NCBI RefSeq assembly: GCF_009193325.2
Contig: NZ_CP059856.1
Location: forward strand, 4,588,001 to 4,652,000
Source of the DNA: Bacteroides zhangwenhongii
Lineage (GTDB): Bacteria > Bacteroidota > Bacteroidia > Bacteroidales > Bacteroidaceae
Direction: 5' to 3'
DNA: 64,000 bases
Both the position numbers and the translations under genes were made by a program. Shown here piece after piece: positions 19,976 to 29,495 of this stretch. Position 1 is the stretch's first letter; every line of letters begins with the position of its first letter. The notes under the pieces were generated by a model. It saw only the letters and a program-made list of their open reading frames with translations. It was not told the DNA's origin and ran no database searches.

Positions 19976-21682
19976 ATGAAAAAGATATTTTATTATATAT
20001 TATTGTCAGCGATGTGCATACTTCCTTTCTCATGCTCGCTTGACGAAGAATCTCGGACAGAGATTGATAAAAATAGATTCATGAAAAACGCCTTAGAAGC
20101 GGAAACTGTATTGTTAGGCGTTTATCAAAGTTTAGTGAGTGATGCAATGTATGGCTACCACCTCTCAATTCTGTTCAATTTAGCAACAGATTGTGAACAA
20201 GTAGAAGGAAATACTACAGAAAATTATCGTATCATTCCTGCCAATGCTTTTAATGCAAGCCAAGCGGAAATACAACAAACATGGGCTGCTTTGTATAAAG
20301 CTATTTATAATGCAAATGATTTCATGGAGATTCTTCAACAACGGATGAATGATTTCAATGAAACAGACAAACAATTGGCTTATATTTACATAGCCGAGGC
20401 AAGAGCTATTCGTGGTATGTGCTATTTCGAGTTGGTACGCAGATTTGGTAATGTGCCATTAATGACTAATACAGCAATGTCCGAACAAGCTCCAAGTACT
20501 TTCGTTCAGGAAAAACCTGAAACTATTTATAAATTTATTGAAGAAGACCTGTTACATGCTATACAAACACTTCCTTATGCAATAGACGATACAAATCGCC
20601 AAAGCAATAAATACCGTATGTCCAAGGGAGCTGTTTTAGGACTATTAACTAAAGTCTATGCTACATGGGCAGGTTATCCAGTCAAAGATCACACAAAATG
20701 GGCAGAAGCAGCCAAAACAGCGAAAGTTCTGGTCGAATCACAAAAACATGATTTATTAAATGACTTTGAACAATTATGGGACAATACTTGTAATGGTGTT
20801 TGGGATCCGACCGAAAGTCTAATTGAAATTAGTTTCTACAGCCCAACAGCATCTGGTGGTGCCAGCGACCCATGTGGACGTATTGGAAAATGGAATGGAG
20901 TAAAAACAACAATGCTCGCTGGAGAACGTGGTAGTTGTGCTGGTAATGTTAAAGTTGTTCATCCTTTTGTTTTAAAATGGAGAGAAAAAGACTTAGCAGA
21001 CGGCGAAGTATATCATCCGGAAACTGTTAAAGATAAACGTCTAAATCTTTCTGTAGCAAATTACCAGTATAATCCAAATAAAGTTTTATATGCTAAAGGT
21101 AAAAGTGATACTGATAAAAAAGCATTAGAAAACGACGCACTAAGTACACAAAAAAACAAAGAAAAACAAAACTATACACCTGCCAAATGGGACATTGAGA
21201 AATACGTAAAAAACAAATTAATCAATAATGACAAATCAAACGTCAATTGGTATTTCTTACGTTATGCCGACGTATTACTATTATATGCAGAAGCTCTCAA
21301 TGAATGGAAGCAAGGTCCGACTAAAGAAGCATATGATGCAATAAATAAAGTACGTGAACGTGCCTATGGAAACAACAAATATAACTTAAAGAACTTGTCT
21401 TACGAAGACTTCCGTAAAGCTATCCAAGACGAACGTGCTTATGAACTTGCATTCGAAGGACACCGCCGTATGGACTTAGTACGTTGGGACATCTACTATA
21501 AAACTGTTAAAGAAACATCCAATGCAATCACAGAGTGGTTCTTTGATAATGATATGGTCAAAAACAAAGCATATAATACTGCAGGAAGATATACAGTGTT
21601 TGGCAAACATGAACTTTACCCTATCCCACAACGTGATATGGATTTATGTGAACAGTTTGTACAAAATCCCAAATGGAACTAA
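19976..21682 (+). CDS. SusD-like surface glycan-capture lipoprotein
   Basis: A 568-residue lipoprotein (signal ending ILPFSC followed by SLDEE) of the SusD/RagB family. The TPR-rich helical fold is recognisable from YIYIAEARAIRGMCYFELVR, the mid-region KAYATWAG-type helices and the C-terminal segment RYADVLLLYAEALNE...VRERAYG...ERAYELAFEGHRRMDLVRW, all signatures of the family. It caps the SusC barrel and binds the incoming glycan. A strong hairpin follows the stop, so this is the last gene of the first transcription unit. Confidence 0.95.
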   Translation: MKKIFYYILLSAMCILPFSCSLDEESRTEIDKNRFMKNALEAETVLLGVYQSLVSDAMYGYHLSILFNLATDCEQVEGNTTENYRIIPANAFNASQAEIQQTWAALYKAIYNANDFMEILQQRMNDFNETDKQLAYIYIAEARAIRGMCYFELVRRFGNVPLMTNTAMSEQAPSTFVQEKPETIYKFIEEDLLHAIQTLPYAIDDTNRQSNKYRMSKGAVLGLLTKVYATWAGYPVKDHTKWAEAAKTAKVLVESQKHDLLNDFEQLWDNTCNGVWDPTESLIEISFYSPTASGGASDPCGRIGKWNGVKTTMLAGERGSCAGNVKVVHPFVLKWREKDLADGEVYHPETVKDKRLNLSVANYQYNPNKVLYAKGKSDTDKKALENDALSTQKNKEKQNYTPAKWDIEKYVKNKLINNDKSNVNWYFLRYADVLLLYAEALNEWKQGPTKEAYDAINKVRERAYGNNKYNLKNLSYEDFRKAIQDERAYELAFEGHRRMDLVRWDIYYKTVKETSNAITEWFFDNDMVKNKAYNTAGRYTVFGKHELYPIPQRDMDLCEQFVQNPKWN

Positions 21683-21692
21683 TCTAATCCCT

Positions 21693-21724
21693 CTCCAATA
21701 TGCCCCTAACCAGGCATATTGGAG
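21693..21724 (+). terminator. Perfect 12-bp hairpin after susD
   Basis: CTCCAATATGCC pairs perfectly with GGCATATTGGAG around an 8-nt loop, 10 bp after the susD stop. The following sequence has only short T runs (near 21738), so it may be an intrinsic terminator, an attenuator or a 3'-end stabiliser. Confidence 0.65.
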
Positions 21725-21818
21725 AATATTAAAACCTTTTTCAACAAAATCAATATTTGAAAAGCCTTAATTAAATGCCTTTTCAACAATCCTGTAACAT
21801 AAAATTAGAGCTTTCGCC

Positions 21819-21826
21819 TACTTTTG
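21819..21826 (+). promoter_or_regulatory. Putative -7 promoter element for the enzyme operon
   Basis: TACTTTTG matches TAnnTTTG and lies 37 bp before the GH88 ATG, implying a second transcription unit from 21863 to 33385. Confidence 0.5.
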
Positions 21827-21862
21827 CATCAGTTACAAAACTTCTAAAAACAATCACTTAAA

Positions 21863-23167
21863 ATGAATAACATGAAAAAGAAACTCGTTCTCTTTGCTTC
21901 GGTTACAATTGCGCTTGCATCGTGCCAAACAGCCCCTAAGGAAGACTACAGTTGGATAAAAAAAGGACTGGATGTAGCTTCTGCACAATTACAGCTTTCC
22001 GCAGAGGAAATTAATGGCACAGGTATGTTGCCGCGTTCTATCCGTACAGGCTACGATATGGACTTCCTTTGCCGTCAGTTAGAAAGAGACTCACTGACTT
22101 TCAAAGACTCACTTCGTGCACAACCGACTGCAGAGCAATTAGGTAAACGCCGTCTTTGTGGCGTTTATGACTGGACAAGCGGTTTCTTCCCTGGTTCTTT
22201 ATGGTACGCATACGAACTGACAGGAAACGATACTCTGAAAGCACAAGCCATTCAATATACAAATCTCTTGAATCCTGTACGCTATTACAAAGGCACACAC
22301 GATTTAGGCTTCATGATCAATTGCAGTTATGGCAATGCCGAACGTCTGGCCCCTAACGATACTATCGCAGCCGTGATGAAAGAAACAGCTGATAATCTTT
22401 GCGGACGTTTCAACGATTCTATCGCCGCTATCCGTTCATGGGATTTCGGAACATGGAACTTCCCGGTTATCATCGACAACATGATGAACCTCGACCTTCT
22501 GTTTAACGTAGCAAAAGCAACAGGTGACAACAAATATAAAGACATCGCCGTTAAACACGCTATGACTACTATGAACAACCACTTCCGCCCGGATTATACT
22601 TGCTGGCATGTAGTGAGCTACAACAACGACGGAACAGTAGAACGCAAACAGACTCATCAAGGCAAGAACGATGATTCTTCATGGGCACGCGGTCAGGCAT
22701 GGGCTGTATATGGTTACACAGCTTGCTACCGTGAAACAAACGACACTACTTTCTTGAACTTTGCAGTGAAAGTAGCCGACATGATAATGGATCGTGTGAA
22801 GACTGACGACGCTATTCCTTATTGGGACTATGACGCTCCTGTGACAGAAGAGACTCCGCGTGATGCATCGGCCGCAGCTGTTACTGCTTCTGCATTAATC
22901 GAGTTGAGCACTATGGTTCCCGACGGACAGAAATATCTGGATTACGCAGAAAAGATTCTGAAGAGTTTGTCAAGCGATGCATACCTCGCAAAAGTTGGCG
23001 ATAATCAAGGATTTATCCTATTGCACTCTGTCGGCTCATTGCCTAACGGTTCTGAGATAGACACTCCGCTAAACTATGCCGACTACTACTATCTGGAAGC
23101 ATTGAAGAGATTCATGGAGTTGAAGAAGTTGAGAGTTGAGAATGGAGAGTTGAGAGTGATTCAGTAA
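21863..23167 (+). CDS. GH88 unsaturated glucuronyl hydrolase
   Basis: A 434-residue lipoprotein-signal protein (VTIALASC followed by QTAPK) of family GH88. These enzymes hydrate and release the 4,5-unsaturated uronic acid left at the non-reducing end by polysaccharide lyases. The (alpha/alpha)6 fold is clear. The two expected acidic positions are in THDLGFMINCSYG and VIIDNMMNLDLLF, and SSWARGQAWAVYG and ETPRDASAAAVTASAL are further signatures. It heads the second operon of the PUL. A shorter start (MKKK, 21872) is possible. The last about 14 residues (KLRVENGELRVIQ) are encoded by a GA/TTGAG-rich repeat typical of intergenic repeats, so the native C terminus was probably altered. Confidence 0.92.
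   Translation: MNNMKKKLVLFASVTIALASCQTAPKEDYSWIKKGLDVASAQLQLSAEEINGTGMLPRSIRTGYDMDFLCRQLERDSLTFKDSLRAQPTAEQLGKRRLCGVYDWTSGFFPGSLWYAYELTGNDTLKAQAIQYTNLLNPVRYYKGTHDLGFMINCSYGNAERLAPNDTIAAVMKETADNLCGRFNDSIAAIRSWDFGTWNFPVIIDNMMNLDLLFNVAKATGDNKYKDIAVKHAMTTMNNHFRPDYTCWHVVSYNNDGTVERKQTHQGKNDDSSWARGQAWAVYGYTACYRETNDTTFLNFAVKVADMIMDRVKTDDAIPYWDYDAPVTEETPRDASAAAVTASALIELSTMVPDGQKYLDYAEKILKSLSSDAYLAKVGDNQGFILLHSVGSLPNGSEIDTPLNYADYYYLEALKRFMELKKLRVENGELRVIQ
23121..23158 (+). repeat. TTGAGAGT-type repetitive tract forming the gene's 3' end
   Basis: The last codons of the GH88 gene consist of near-repeats of GAGAGTTGAGAATGGAGAGTTGAGAG composition. A related AAAGTTAAAAGTTGAA tract forms the last codons of the ROK gene and continues into the gap at 29438-29490. 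This looks like a dispersed Bacteroides intergenic repeat captured by coding sequence. Confidence 0.45.
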
Positions 23168-23215
23168 TATAAGAGTAAGAGTCCAATAGCAAATTTTAAA
23201 ATCGTAAAGTATATC

Positions 23216-25216
23216 ATGAATAAAACTTTAAAATATATCGTCCTACTGACATTTGCATGTTTCGTAGGCAAAGGTTATGCCCAAGAGTTGAAAAGCGAAG
23301 TATTTTCACTTCTCAATCTGGACTACCCGGGACTGGAAAAAGTGAAAGCACTCCATCAGGAGGGTAAAAATGAAGATGCAGCCAAAGCATTGCTTGATTA
23401 CTATCGCGCACGTACAAACGTGAAAACTCCGGATATCAATCTGAACAAAATCACTATCGGTAAAGAAGAACAGAAATGGGCAGACGACGCGCTGCAACAT
23501 ACTTTCTTTGTACACAAAGGTTATCAACCTTCTTATAATTATGGAGAAGACATCAACTGGCAATATTGGCCGGTGAAAGATAACGAACTCCGTTGGCAGT
23601 TGCACCGTCACAAATGGTTCACTCCGATGGGTAAGGCTTACCGCATATCCGGTGATGAGAAATATGCCAAAGAATGGGCTCATCAGTATATCGACTGGAT
23701 CAAAAAGAATCCGTTGGTGAAGATGGACAAGAAAGAATATGAGCTAGTAAGTGATGGCAAAATCAAAGGTGAAGTGGAAAACGTACGTTTTGCATGGCGT
23801 CCGTTGGAAGTGAGCAACCGTCTGCAAGATCAGACCTCACAATTCCAACTGTTCCTCCCCTCTCCTTCCTTCACTCCGGATTTCCTGACTGAGTTCTTGG
23901 TGAACTATCACAAACACGCTGTACATATTTTGGGCAATTACTCAGATCAAGGTAACCACTTGTTGTTTGAAGCTCAGCGTATGATTTATGCCGGTGCTTT
24001 CTTCCCTGAATTCAAGGACGCTCCGGCATGGAGAAAGAGCGGCATTGATATCCTGAACCGTGAAATTCATGTACAGGTATATGAAGATGGGGGACAATTC
24101 GAGCTTGACCCGCATTATCATCTTGCCGCAATCAATATTTTCTGTAAAGCATTGGGTATCGCAGACGCAAACGGATTCCGCAAAGAATTCCCACAAAACT
24201 ATCTGGATACTATCGAAAGCATGATTATGTTCTATGCAAACATCTCTTTCCCCGACTACACAAATCCGTGTTTCAGTGACGCAAAACTGACAACAAAGAA
24301 GGAAATGGTGAAGAACTACAAATCATGGAGCAAATTGTTCCCGAAAAACCAGGCTATCAAATACTTCGCAACAGAAGGTAAAGAAGGTGCATTGCCGGAT
24401 TATATGTCTAAAGGATTCTTGAAATCAGGTTTCTTCGTATTCCGCAACTCTTGGGGAACGGACGCTACTCAAATGGTGGTGAAAGCCGGTCCGAAAGCTT
24501 TCTGGCACTGCCAACCGGACAACGGTACATTCGAACTGTGGTTCAATGGCAAAAATCTGTTCCCGGATTCAGGTTCGTATGTGTATGCAGGCGAAGGTGA
24601 AGTAATGGAACAACGCAACTGGCACCGTCAGACTTGTGTTCACAATACTGTGACTCTGAACAACAAAAATCTGGATACAACTGAATCTGTAACTAAATTG
24701 TGGCAGCCGGAAGGAACAATCCAAACGCTGGTGACTGAAAACCCAAGCTACAAAAACTTGAAGCACCGCCGTTCCGTTTTCTTCGTCGACAACACATACT
24801 TTGTAATTGTAGACGAATTGGCAGGCAGCGCCAAAGGTTCCATCAACCTTCATTATCAAATGCCGAAGGGAGAAATCGCAAACAGTCGCGAAGACATGAC
24901 ATTCCTTACTCAGTTCGAGGATGGAAGCAACATGAAACTGCAATGTTTCGGTCCTACCGGCATGACTATGAAAAAAGAACCGGGATGGTGTTCTACAGCT
25001 TACCGCAAACGCTACAAACGTATGAATGTATCATTCAACGTGAAGAAAGACGGCGAAGAAGCTGTACGTTATATCACTGTAATCTATCCGATAAAGAAAA
25101 GCGCAGATGCCCCTAAATTTGACGCTAAATTCAAGAACAAAGCGTTCGATGAAAATGGTCTGGAAGTAGAAGTGAAAGTAAACGGAAAGAAACAGTCACT
25201 AAAATACAAAATATAG
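23216..25216 (+). CDS. PL12-family heparinase III-like lyase, periplasmic
   Basis: A 666-residue lyase with a cleavable SPI signal (VLLTFACFVGKGYAQ), so soluble in the periplasm, unlike the two lipoprotein homologues upstream. The toroid domain starts at LLNLDYPGLEKVK; the C-terminal sheet domain carries FWHCQPDNGTFELWFNGK and RNWHRQTCVHNT, matching heparinase III-type enzymes. It corresponds in position to BT4657 of B. thetaiotaomicron (from memory), which depolymerises low-sulfated heparan sulfate oligosaccharides. It lies between GH88 and the sulfatase in one operon; the sulfatase ATG is 6 bp downstream. Confidence 0.93.
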   Translation: MNKTLKYIVLLTFACFVGKGYAQELKSEVFSLLNLDYPGLEKVKALHQEGKNEDAAKALLDYYRARTNVKTPDINLNKITIGKEEQKWADDALQHTFFVHKGYQPSYNYGEDINWQYWPVKDNELRWQLHRHKWFTPMGKAYRISGDEKYAKEWAHQYIDWIKKNPLVKMDKKEYELVSDGKIKGEVENVRFAWRPLEVSNRLQDQTSQFQLFLPSPSFTPDFLTEFLVNYHKHAVHILGNYSDQGNHLLFEAQRMIYAGAFFPEFKDAPAWRKSGIDILNREIHVQVYEDGGQFELDPHYHLAAINIFCKALGIADANGFRKEFPQNYLDTIESMIMFYANISFPDYTNPCFSDAKLTTKKEMVKNYKSWSKLFPKNQAIKYFATEGKEGALPDYMSKGFLKSGFFVFRNSWGTDATQMVVKAGPKAFWHCQPDNGTFELWFNGKNLFPDSGSYVYAGEGEVMEQRNWHRQTCVHNTVTLNNKNLDTTESVTKLWQPEGTIQTLVTENPSYKNLKHRRSVFFVDNTYFVIVDELAGSAKGSINLHYQMPKGEIANSREDMTFLTQFEDGSNMKLQCFGPTGMTMKKEPGWCSTAYRKRYKRMNVSFNVKKDGEEAVRYITVIYPIKKSADAPKFDAKFKNKAFDENGLEVEVKVNGKKQSLKYKI

Positions 25217-25222
25217 TAATTG

Positions 25223-26830
25223 ATGAAAAAACCCTCTACCCTATTCCTCCCGTTGGCTGCATTAAGCCTTGCTTCATGCAGTGGTCAAAAGAAGGAAGAA
25301 GCCAAACAGCCGAACATCATTTTCATGATGACGGATGACCATACCACCCAGGCGATGTCATGCTATGGAGGAAATCTGATCCAGACTCCTAACATGGACC
25401 GGATTGCCAACGAAGGTATCCGTTTCGATAATTGTTATGCTGTCAATGCCCTCTCCGGCCCTTCACGTGCTTGTATCCTGACCGGTAAATTCAGTCACGA
25501 AAACGGCTTTACCGATAATGCCAGCACTTTCAACGGTGACCAGCAGACATTTCCAAAGCTTCTTCAACAAGCCGGATATCAGACTGCCATGATCGGCAAG
25601 TGGCACCTTATCAGTGAGCCGCAAGGTTTCGACCATTGGAGCATCCTTAGCGGTCAGCATGAACAAGGCGACTATTACGATCCTGACTTCTGGGAAGACG
25701 GTAAACATATCGTTGAAAAAGGATATGCAACAGACATTATCACAGATAAAGCCATCAAATTCCTCGAAGGCCGTGACAAGAGCAAACCGTTCTGCATGAT
25801 GTATCATCAGAAAGCACCGCACCGCAACTGGATGCCTGCTCCCCGCTATCTGGGTATCTTCAACAATACTACCTTTCCCGAACCTGCCAACTTGTTCGAC
25901 GACTACGAAGGACGTGGAAGAGCGGCTCGTGAACAGGATATGTCTATCGAACATACTTTGACTGACGACTGGGATCTCAAACTGCTGACTCGTGAAGAAA
26001 TGCTGAAAGATACTACCAACCGTCTTTACAGTGTGTACAAACGTATGCCTGCCGAAGTACAGGACAAATGGGATTCTGTGTATGCACAACGTATCGCAGA
26101 ATATCGTAAGGGCGACTTGAAAGGCAAAGAGTTGATCAGTTGGAAATACCAACAGTATATGCGCGATTATCTGGCTACCACATTGGCAGTGGACGAAAAC
26201 ATCGGTCGCCTGATGAATTATCTCGAAAAGATTGGTGAGCTGGACAATACAATTATTGTCTATACCTCCGATCAAGGTTTCTTCCTCGGTGAACATGGCT
26301 GGTTCGACAAACGCTTCATGTATGAAGAATGCCAGCGTATGCCGCTTATCATCCGTTATCCGAAGGCAATCAAAGCAGGAAGCGTAAGCAATGCGATCAG
26401 CATGAATGTTGACTTTGCCCCTACTTTCCTCGACTTTGCCGGGGTGGAAATACCATCGGATATTCAAGGTGCCTCGCTGAAACCGATATTGGTGAACGAA
26501 GGCAAAACTCCTGCCGACTGGCGAAAAGCAGCTTATTATCATTATTATGAATACCCTGCCGAGCACTCTGTAAAACGCCATTACGGTATCCGTACCCAAG
26601 ATTTCAAACTGATTCATTTCTACAATGACATTGATGAATGGGAAATGTACGACATGAAAGCCGACCCCAGAGAAATGAATAATGTTTTCGGCAAACCGGA
26701 ATATGCAGAAAAACAAAAGGAACTGATGCAACTTCTTGAGGAGACTCAAAAACAGTACAAAGACACCGATCCCGATGAGAAAGAGAAAGTTCTTTTCAAA
26801 GGGGATCGCCGACTAATGAAAAACAGATAA
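25223..26830 (+). CDS. S1-family sulfatase, likely GlcNAc-6-O-sulfatase
   Basis: A 535-residue lipoprotein (LSLASC followed by SGQKK) of the alkaline-phosphatase/type I sulfatase family. The start at ATG 25223 is preferred over the TTG at 25220. The formylglycine signature is LSGPSRACILTG, with serine (S78) at the position to be oxidised, so it needs an anaerobic (anSME-type) maturase encoded elsewhere. Metal-binding residues are in MMTDDHTTQ and YTSDQGFFLGEHGWFDKR. In the related heparin PUL the sulfatase at this place (BT4656, from memory) removes 6-O-sulfate from glucosamine; that specificity is inferred here from context. It is the only sulfatase in the window. Confidence 0.92.
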   Translation: MKKPSTLFLPLAALSLASCSGQKKEEAKQPNIIFMMTDDHTTQAMSCYGGNLIQTPNMDRIANEGIRFDNCYAVNALSGPSRACILTGKFSHENGFTDNASTFNGDQQTFPKLLQQAGYQTAMIGKWHLISEPQGFDHWSILSGQHEQGDYYDPDFWEDGKHIVEKGYATDIITDKAIKFLEGRDKSKPFCMMYHQKAPHRNWMPAPRYLGIFNNTTFPEPANLFDDYEGRGRAAREQDMSIEHTLTDDWDLKLLTREEMLKDTTNRLYSVYKRMPAEVQDKWDSVYAQRIAEYRKGDLKGKELISWKYQQYMRDYLATTLAVDENIGRLMNYLEKIGELDNTIIVYTSDQGFFLGEHGWFDKRFMYEECQRMPLIIRYPKAIKAGSVSNAISMNVDFAPTFLDFAGVEIPSDIQGASLKPILVNEGKTPADWRKAAYYHYYEYPAEHSVKRHYGIRTQDFKLIHFYNDIDEWEMYDMKADPREMNNVFGKPEYAEKQKELMQLLEETQKQYKDTDPDEKEKVLFKGDRRLMKNR

Positions 26831-26846
26831 ACTAATTACTAAAACC

Positions 26847-28475
26847 ATGGATAGAAGAAAGTTCTTAAAAAACACAGGCTGGTCTTTCCTCGGATTGGCA
26901 GCTTCGGGCAGCTTATTGGGTGCTTGTGCACCGGGTAGCAAAGATGCAAAGAAAATCATGCCATCGGCAAGCGACCTCAAAATGTATTGGGGAGACTTAC
27001 ATAACCACTGTAACATCACATACGGACACGGCGATATGCGCGACGCTTTTGAAGCAGCAAAAGGACAATTGGATTTTGTCAGCGTCACTCCCCATGCCAT
27101 GTGGCCGGATATTCCCGGAGCGGACGATCCTCGTCTGAAATGGGTAATCGATTATCATACAGGTGCTTTCAAACGTTTGCGTGAAGGTGGTTACGAGAAA
27201 TATGTAGCCATGACAAACGAATACAATAAAGAAGGTGAATTCCTCGCTTTTATCGGCTACGAAGCTCACAGCATGGAACATGGTGACCATGTCGCACTGA
27301 ACTATGACCTGGATGCACCGCTTGTTGAATGTACTTCCATTGAGGACTGGAAACAAAAAGCCAAAGGACATAAAGTATTTATCACTCCGCACCACATGGG
27401 TTATCAAGGTGGTTATCGTGGCTACAACTGGAAATGTTTCACCGAAGGAGATCAGACTCCGTTCGTAGAGATGTATTCCCGTCACGGTCTGGCGGAAAGT
27501 GATCAGGGAGATTATCCGTATCTGCATGATATGGGACCTCGCCAATGGGAAGGAACCATTCAATACGGTCTTGAGTTAGGGAATAAGTTCGGTATCATGG
27601 CTTCTACCGACCAGCATTCCGGTTATCCGGGAAGTTACGGAGACGGACGTATCGGAGTGCTTGCTCCATCGTTAACCCGTGATGCAATCTGGGACGCACT
27701 CCGTACCCGTCACGTATGCGCCGCAACAGGTGATAAGATTCTTATCGATTTCCGATTGAATGATGCCTTTATGGGAGATGTAGTTCGCGGAAACAGCCGT
27801 CGCATCTATGTGAATGTAACCGGTGAAAGCTGTATCGACTATGTAGATATTATAAAGAACGGTCAGATTCTGGCCCGCATGAACGGTCCGTTGACTCCGG
27901 TTGCTCCGGAAGGTGACACGGTACGTTGCAAAGTGAAGATGGATTTCGGTTGGAACCGCGAAGAACAATATGTACACTGGCAGGGTAAACTGTCTTTGGA
28001 TAAAGGAAAATTGCACGGTGTAACTCCTTGCTTCCGTGGTGCGGCCTTCACTTCTCCGCAAGAAGGTGAAACAGAATTCCACACGCACGTCAACCGCATC
28101 GTTTCCGTGAACGACAAGGAAACCGAACTGGATATGTACAGCAGCAAGAATCCGAATACTACCACAGCGGCTATGCAGGCTGTAATACTTGATGTGGAAA
28201 TGCCGAAAGACGGTAAGATTATCGCAGAATTCAATGGCAAGAAGTTTGAACATACATTAGGTGAACTGCTTGAAGGTTCACGTTCGCACTTTATGATCGG
28301 CTGGTTGAGCGAAGCGATCCTCTTCAACCGCGCTATGCCGGAAAGTTGCTTCACGGTAGAACATTACATGGAGGATAAAGAGCCTCAACGTGATACGGAT
28401 TATTACTATGTACGCGCCCGTCAACGCGACGGACAATGGGCGTGGAGTTCACCGATCTGGGCAGAAAGAGTGTAA
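26847..28475 (+). CDS. Tat-exported DUF3604 protein (PHP-like metal-dependent hydrolase)
   Basis: A 542-residue protein with a twin-arginine signal that also has a lipobox (MDRRKFLKNTGW..LLGAC), so it is probably exported folded with its metal already bound. The DUF3604 domain resembles the PHP metallo-hydrolase fold: YWGDLHNHCNITYGHG supplies an HxH metal motif, SVTPHAMW and FITPHHMGYQGG give further histidines, and MASTDQHSGYPGSYGDGR gives an acidic/His motif. Its reaction is not established to my knowledge. Tight coupling to a sulfatase (16-bp gap) and ROK kinase (18-bp gap) in a heparan sulfate operon suggests it acts on lyase products, perhaps a sulfated or N-substituted disaccharide; this is inference only. 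Confidence 0.85.
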   Translation: MDRRKFLKNTGWSFLGLAASGSLLGACAPGSKDAKKIMPSASDLKMYWGDLHNHCNITYGHGDMRDAFEAAKGQLDFVSVTPHAMWPDIPGADDPRLKWVIDYHTGAFKRLREGGYEKYVAMTNEYNKEGEFLAFIGYEAHSMEHGDHVALNYDLDAPLVECTSIEDWKQKAKGHKVFITPHHMGYQGGYRGYNWKCFTEGDQTPFVEMYSRHGLAESDQGDYPYLHDMGPRQWEGTIQYGLELGNKFGIMASTDQHSGYPGSYGDGRIGVLAPSLTRDAIWDALRTRHVCAATGDKILIDFRLNDAFMGDVVRGNSRRIYVNVTGESCIDYVDIIKNGQILARMNGPLTPVAPEGDTVRCKVKMDFGWNREEQYVHWQGKLSLDKGKLHGVTPCFRGAAFTSPQEGETEFHTHVNRIVSVNDKETELDMYSSKNPNTTTAAMQAVILDVEMPKDGKIIAEFNGKKFEHTLGELLEGSRSHFMIGWLSEAILFNRAMPESCFTVEHYMEDKEPQRDTDYYYVRARQRDGQWAWSSPIWAERV

Positions 28476-28493
28476 ATCAAGTATTAAAATGAT

Positions 28494-29453
28494 ATGGAAA
28501 AAGAATACGCTATAGGAATTGACCTTGGCGGAACTTCAGTGAAATACGCCCTTATTGATAATGAAGGCGTATTTCATTTTCAAGGGAAGTTGCCGTCGAA
28601 AGCCGATGTATCGGCAGAAGCGGTCATCGGACAGTTGGTTGCCGCCATCAATGAAGTGAAGGCTTTTGCAAAAGAACAGAATTGTAAGATTAACGGTATA
28701 GGAATCGGAACACCGGGTATCGTAGATTGTACGAACCGAATCGTTCTGGGAGGTGCGGAGAACATCAAGGGATGGGAAAACCTATGTTTGGCAGACCGCA
28801 TTGAAGCAGAAACCGACATTCCGGTTTTATTGGGGAATGACGCTAACCTGATGGGACTAGGTGAAACTATGTACGGGGCAGGCAAAGGGGCGACTCATGT
28901 TGTTTTCTTAACGGTAGGAACCGGTATCGGCGGTGCAGTTGTTATCGACGGTAAATTATTCAACGGTTTTGCCAATCGGGGAACGGAATTAGGGCACGTA
29001 CCCTTAATTGCCGATGGAGAGCCCTGCGCTTGTGGTTCTGTCGGCTGTCTGGAGCACTATGCTTCTACTTCCGCTCTCGTACGACGTTTCAGTAAACGAA
29101 TAGCAGAAGCCGGTATCTCCTATCCGGGCGAAGAGATCAACGGTGAATTAATTGTGCGTCTTTACAAACAAGGCGATAAGATTGCCACCGAATCACTGGA
29201 AGAACATTGCGATTTTCTGGGACACGGTATTGCCGGATTCATCAATACCTTCAGCCCTCAGAAGATTGTGATCGGCGGAGGCCTTTCCGAAGCCGGTGAT
29301 TTTTATATCCGGAAAGTGAGTGAAAAAGCACACCGTTATGCTATCTCCGACTGTGCCGTGAATACGGAAATCATGGCTGCCGCATTAGGCAATAAGGCAG
29401 GAAGTATCGGGGCCGCTTCCCTCTTCTTTAATGGAAAGTTAAAAGTTGAATAA
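28494..29453 (+). CDS. ROK-family sugar kinase
   Basis: A 319-residue cytosolic sugar kinase. The phosphate-binding GIDLGGTSVKYALID is at the N terminus. Then come GIGTPGIVD, the catalytic-Asp segment LLGNDANLMG, the second phosphate motif TVGTGIGGAVV, and the ROK zinc motif CACGSVGCLEHYAS. Glucokinase, GlcNAc kinase or ManNAc kinase are the usual ROK activities; given the operon, a (N-acetyl)glucosamine released from heparan sulfate is the likely substrate. Its last residues (NGKLKVE) come from an AAAGTTGAA-type repeat that continues into the gap before the transporter gene. Confidence 0.92.
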   Translation: MEKEYAIGIDLGGTSVKYALIDNEGVFHFQGKLPSKADVSAEAVIGQLVAAINEVKAFAKEQNCKINGIGIGTPGIVDCTNRIVLGGAENIKGWENLCLADRIEAETDIPVLLGNDANLMGLGETMYGAGKGATHVVFLTVGTGIGGAVVIDGKLFNGFANRGTELGHVPLIADGEPCACGSVGCLEHYASTSALVRRFSKRIAEAGISYPGEEINGELIVRLYKQGDKIATESLEEHCDFLGHGIAGFINTFSPQKIVIGGGLSEAGDFYIRKVSEKAHRYAISDCAVNTEIMAAALGNKAGSIGAASLFFNGKLKVE

Positions 29454-29495
29454 ACTCTCGACTTCCAATTGTCAACTTTCAACTTATTCAAAATT

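Noticed and set aside
25463..26749. A 428-codon open frame on the minus strand opposite the sulfatase gene
   Set aside because: The plus-strand sulfatase is fully supported by motifs; the antisense frame gives a Phe/His/Val-rich product without any domain, typical of a shadow frame.
27672..28354. Minus-strand frames of 163 and 193 codons opposite the DUF3604 gene
   Set aside because: They overlap each other and a well-supported gene, and show no domains or ribosome-binding sites.
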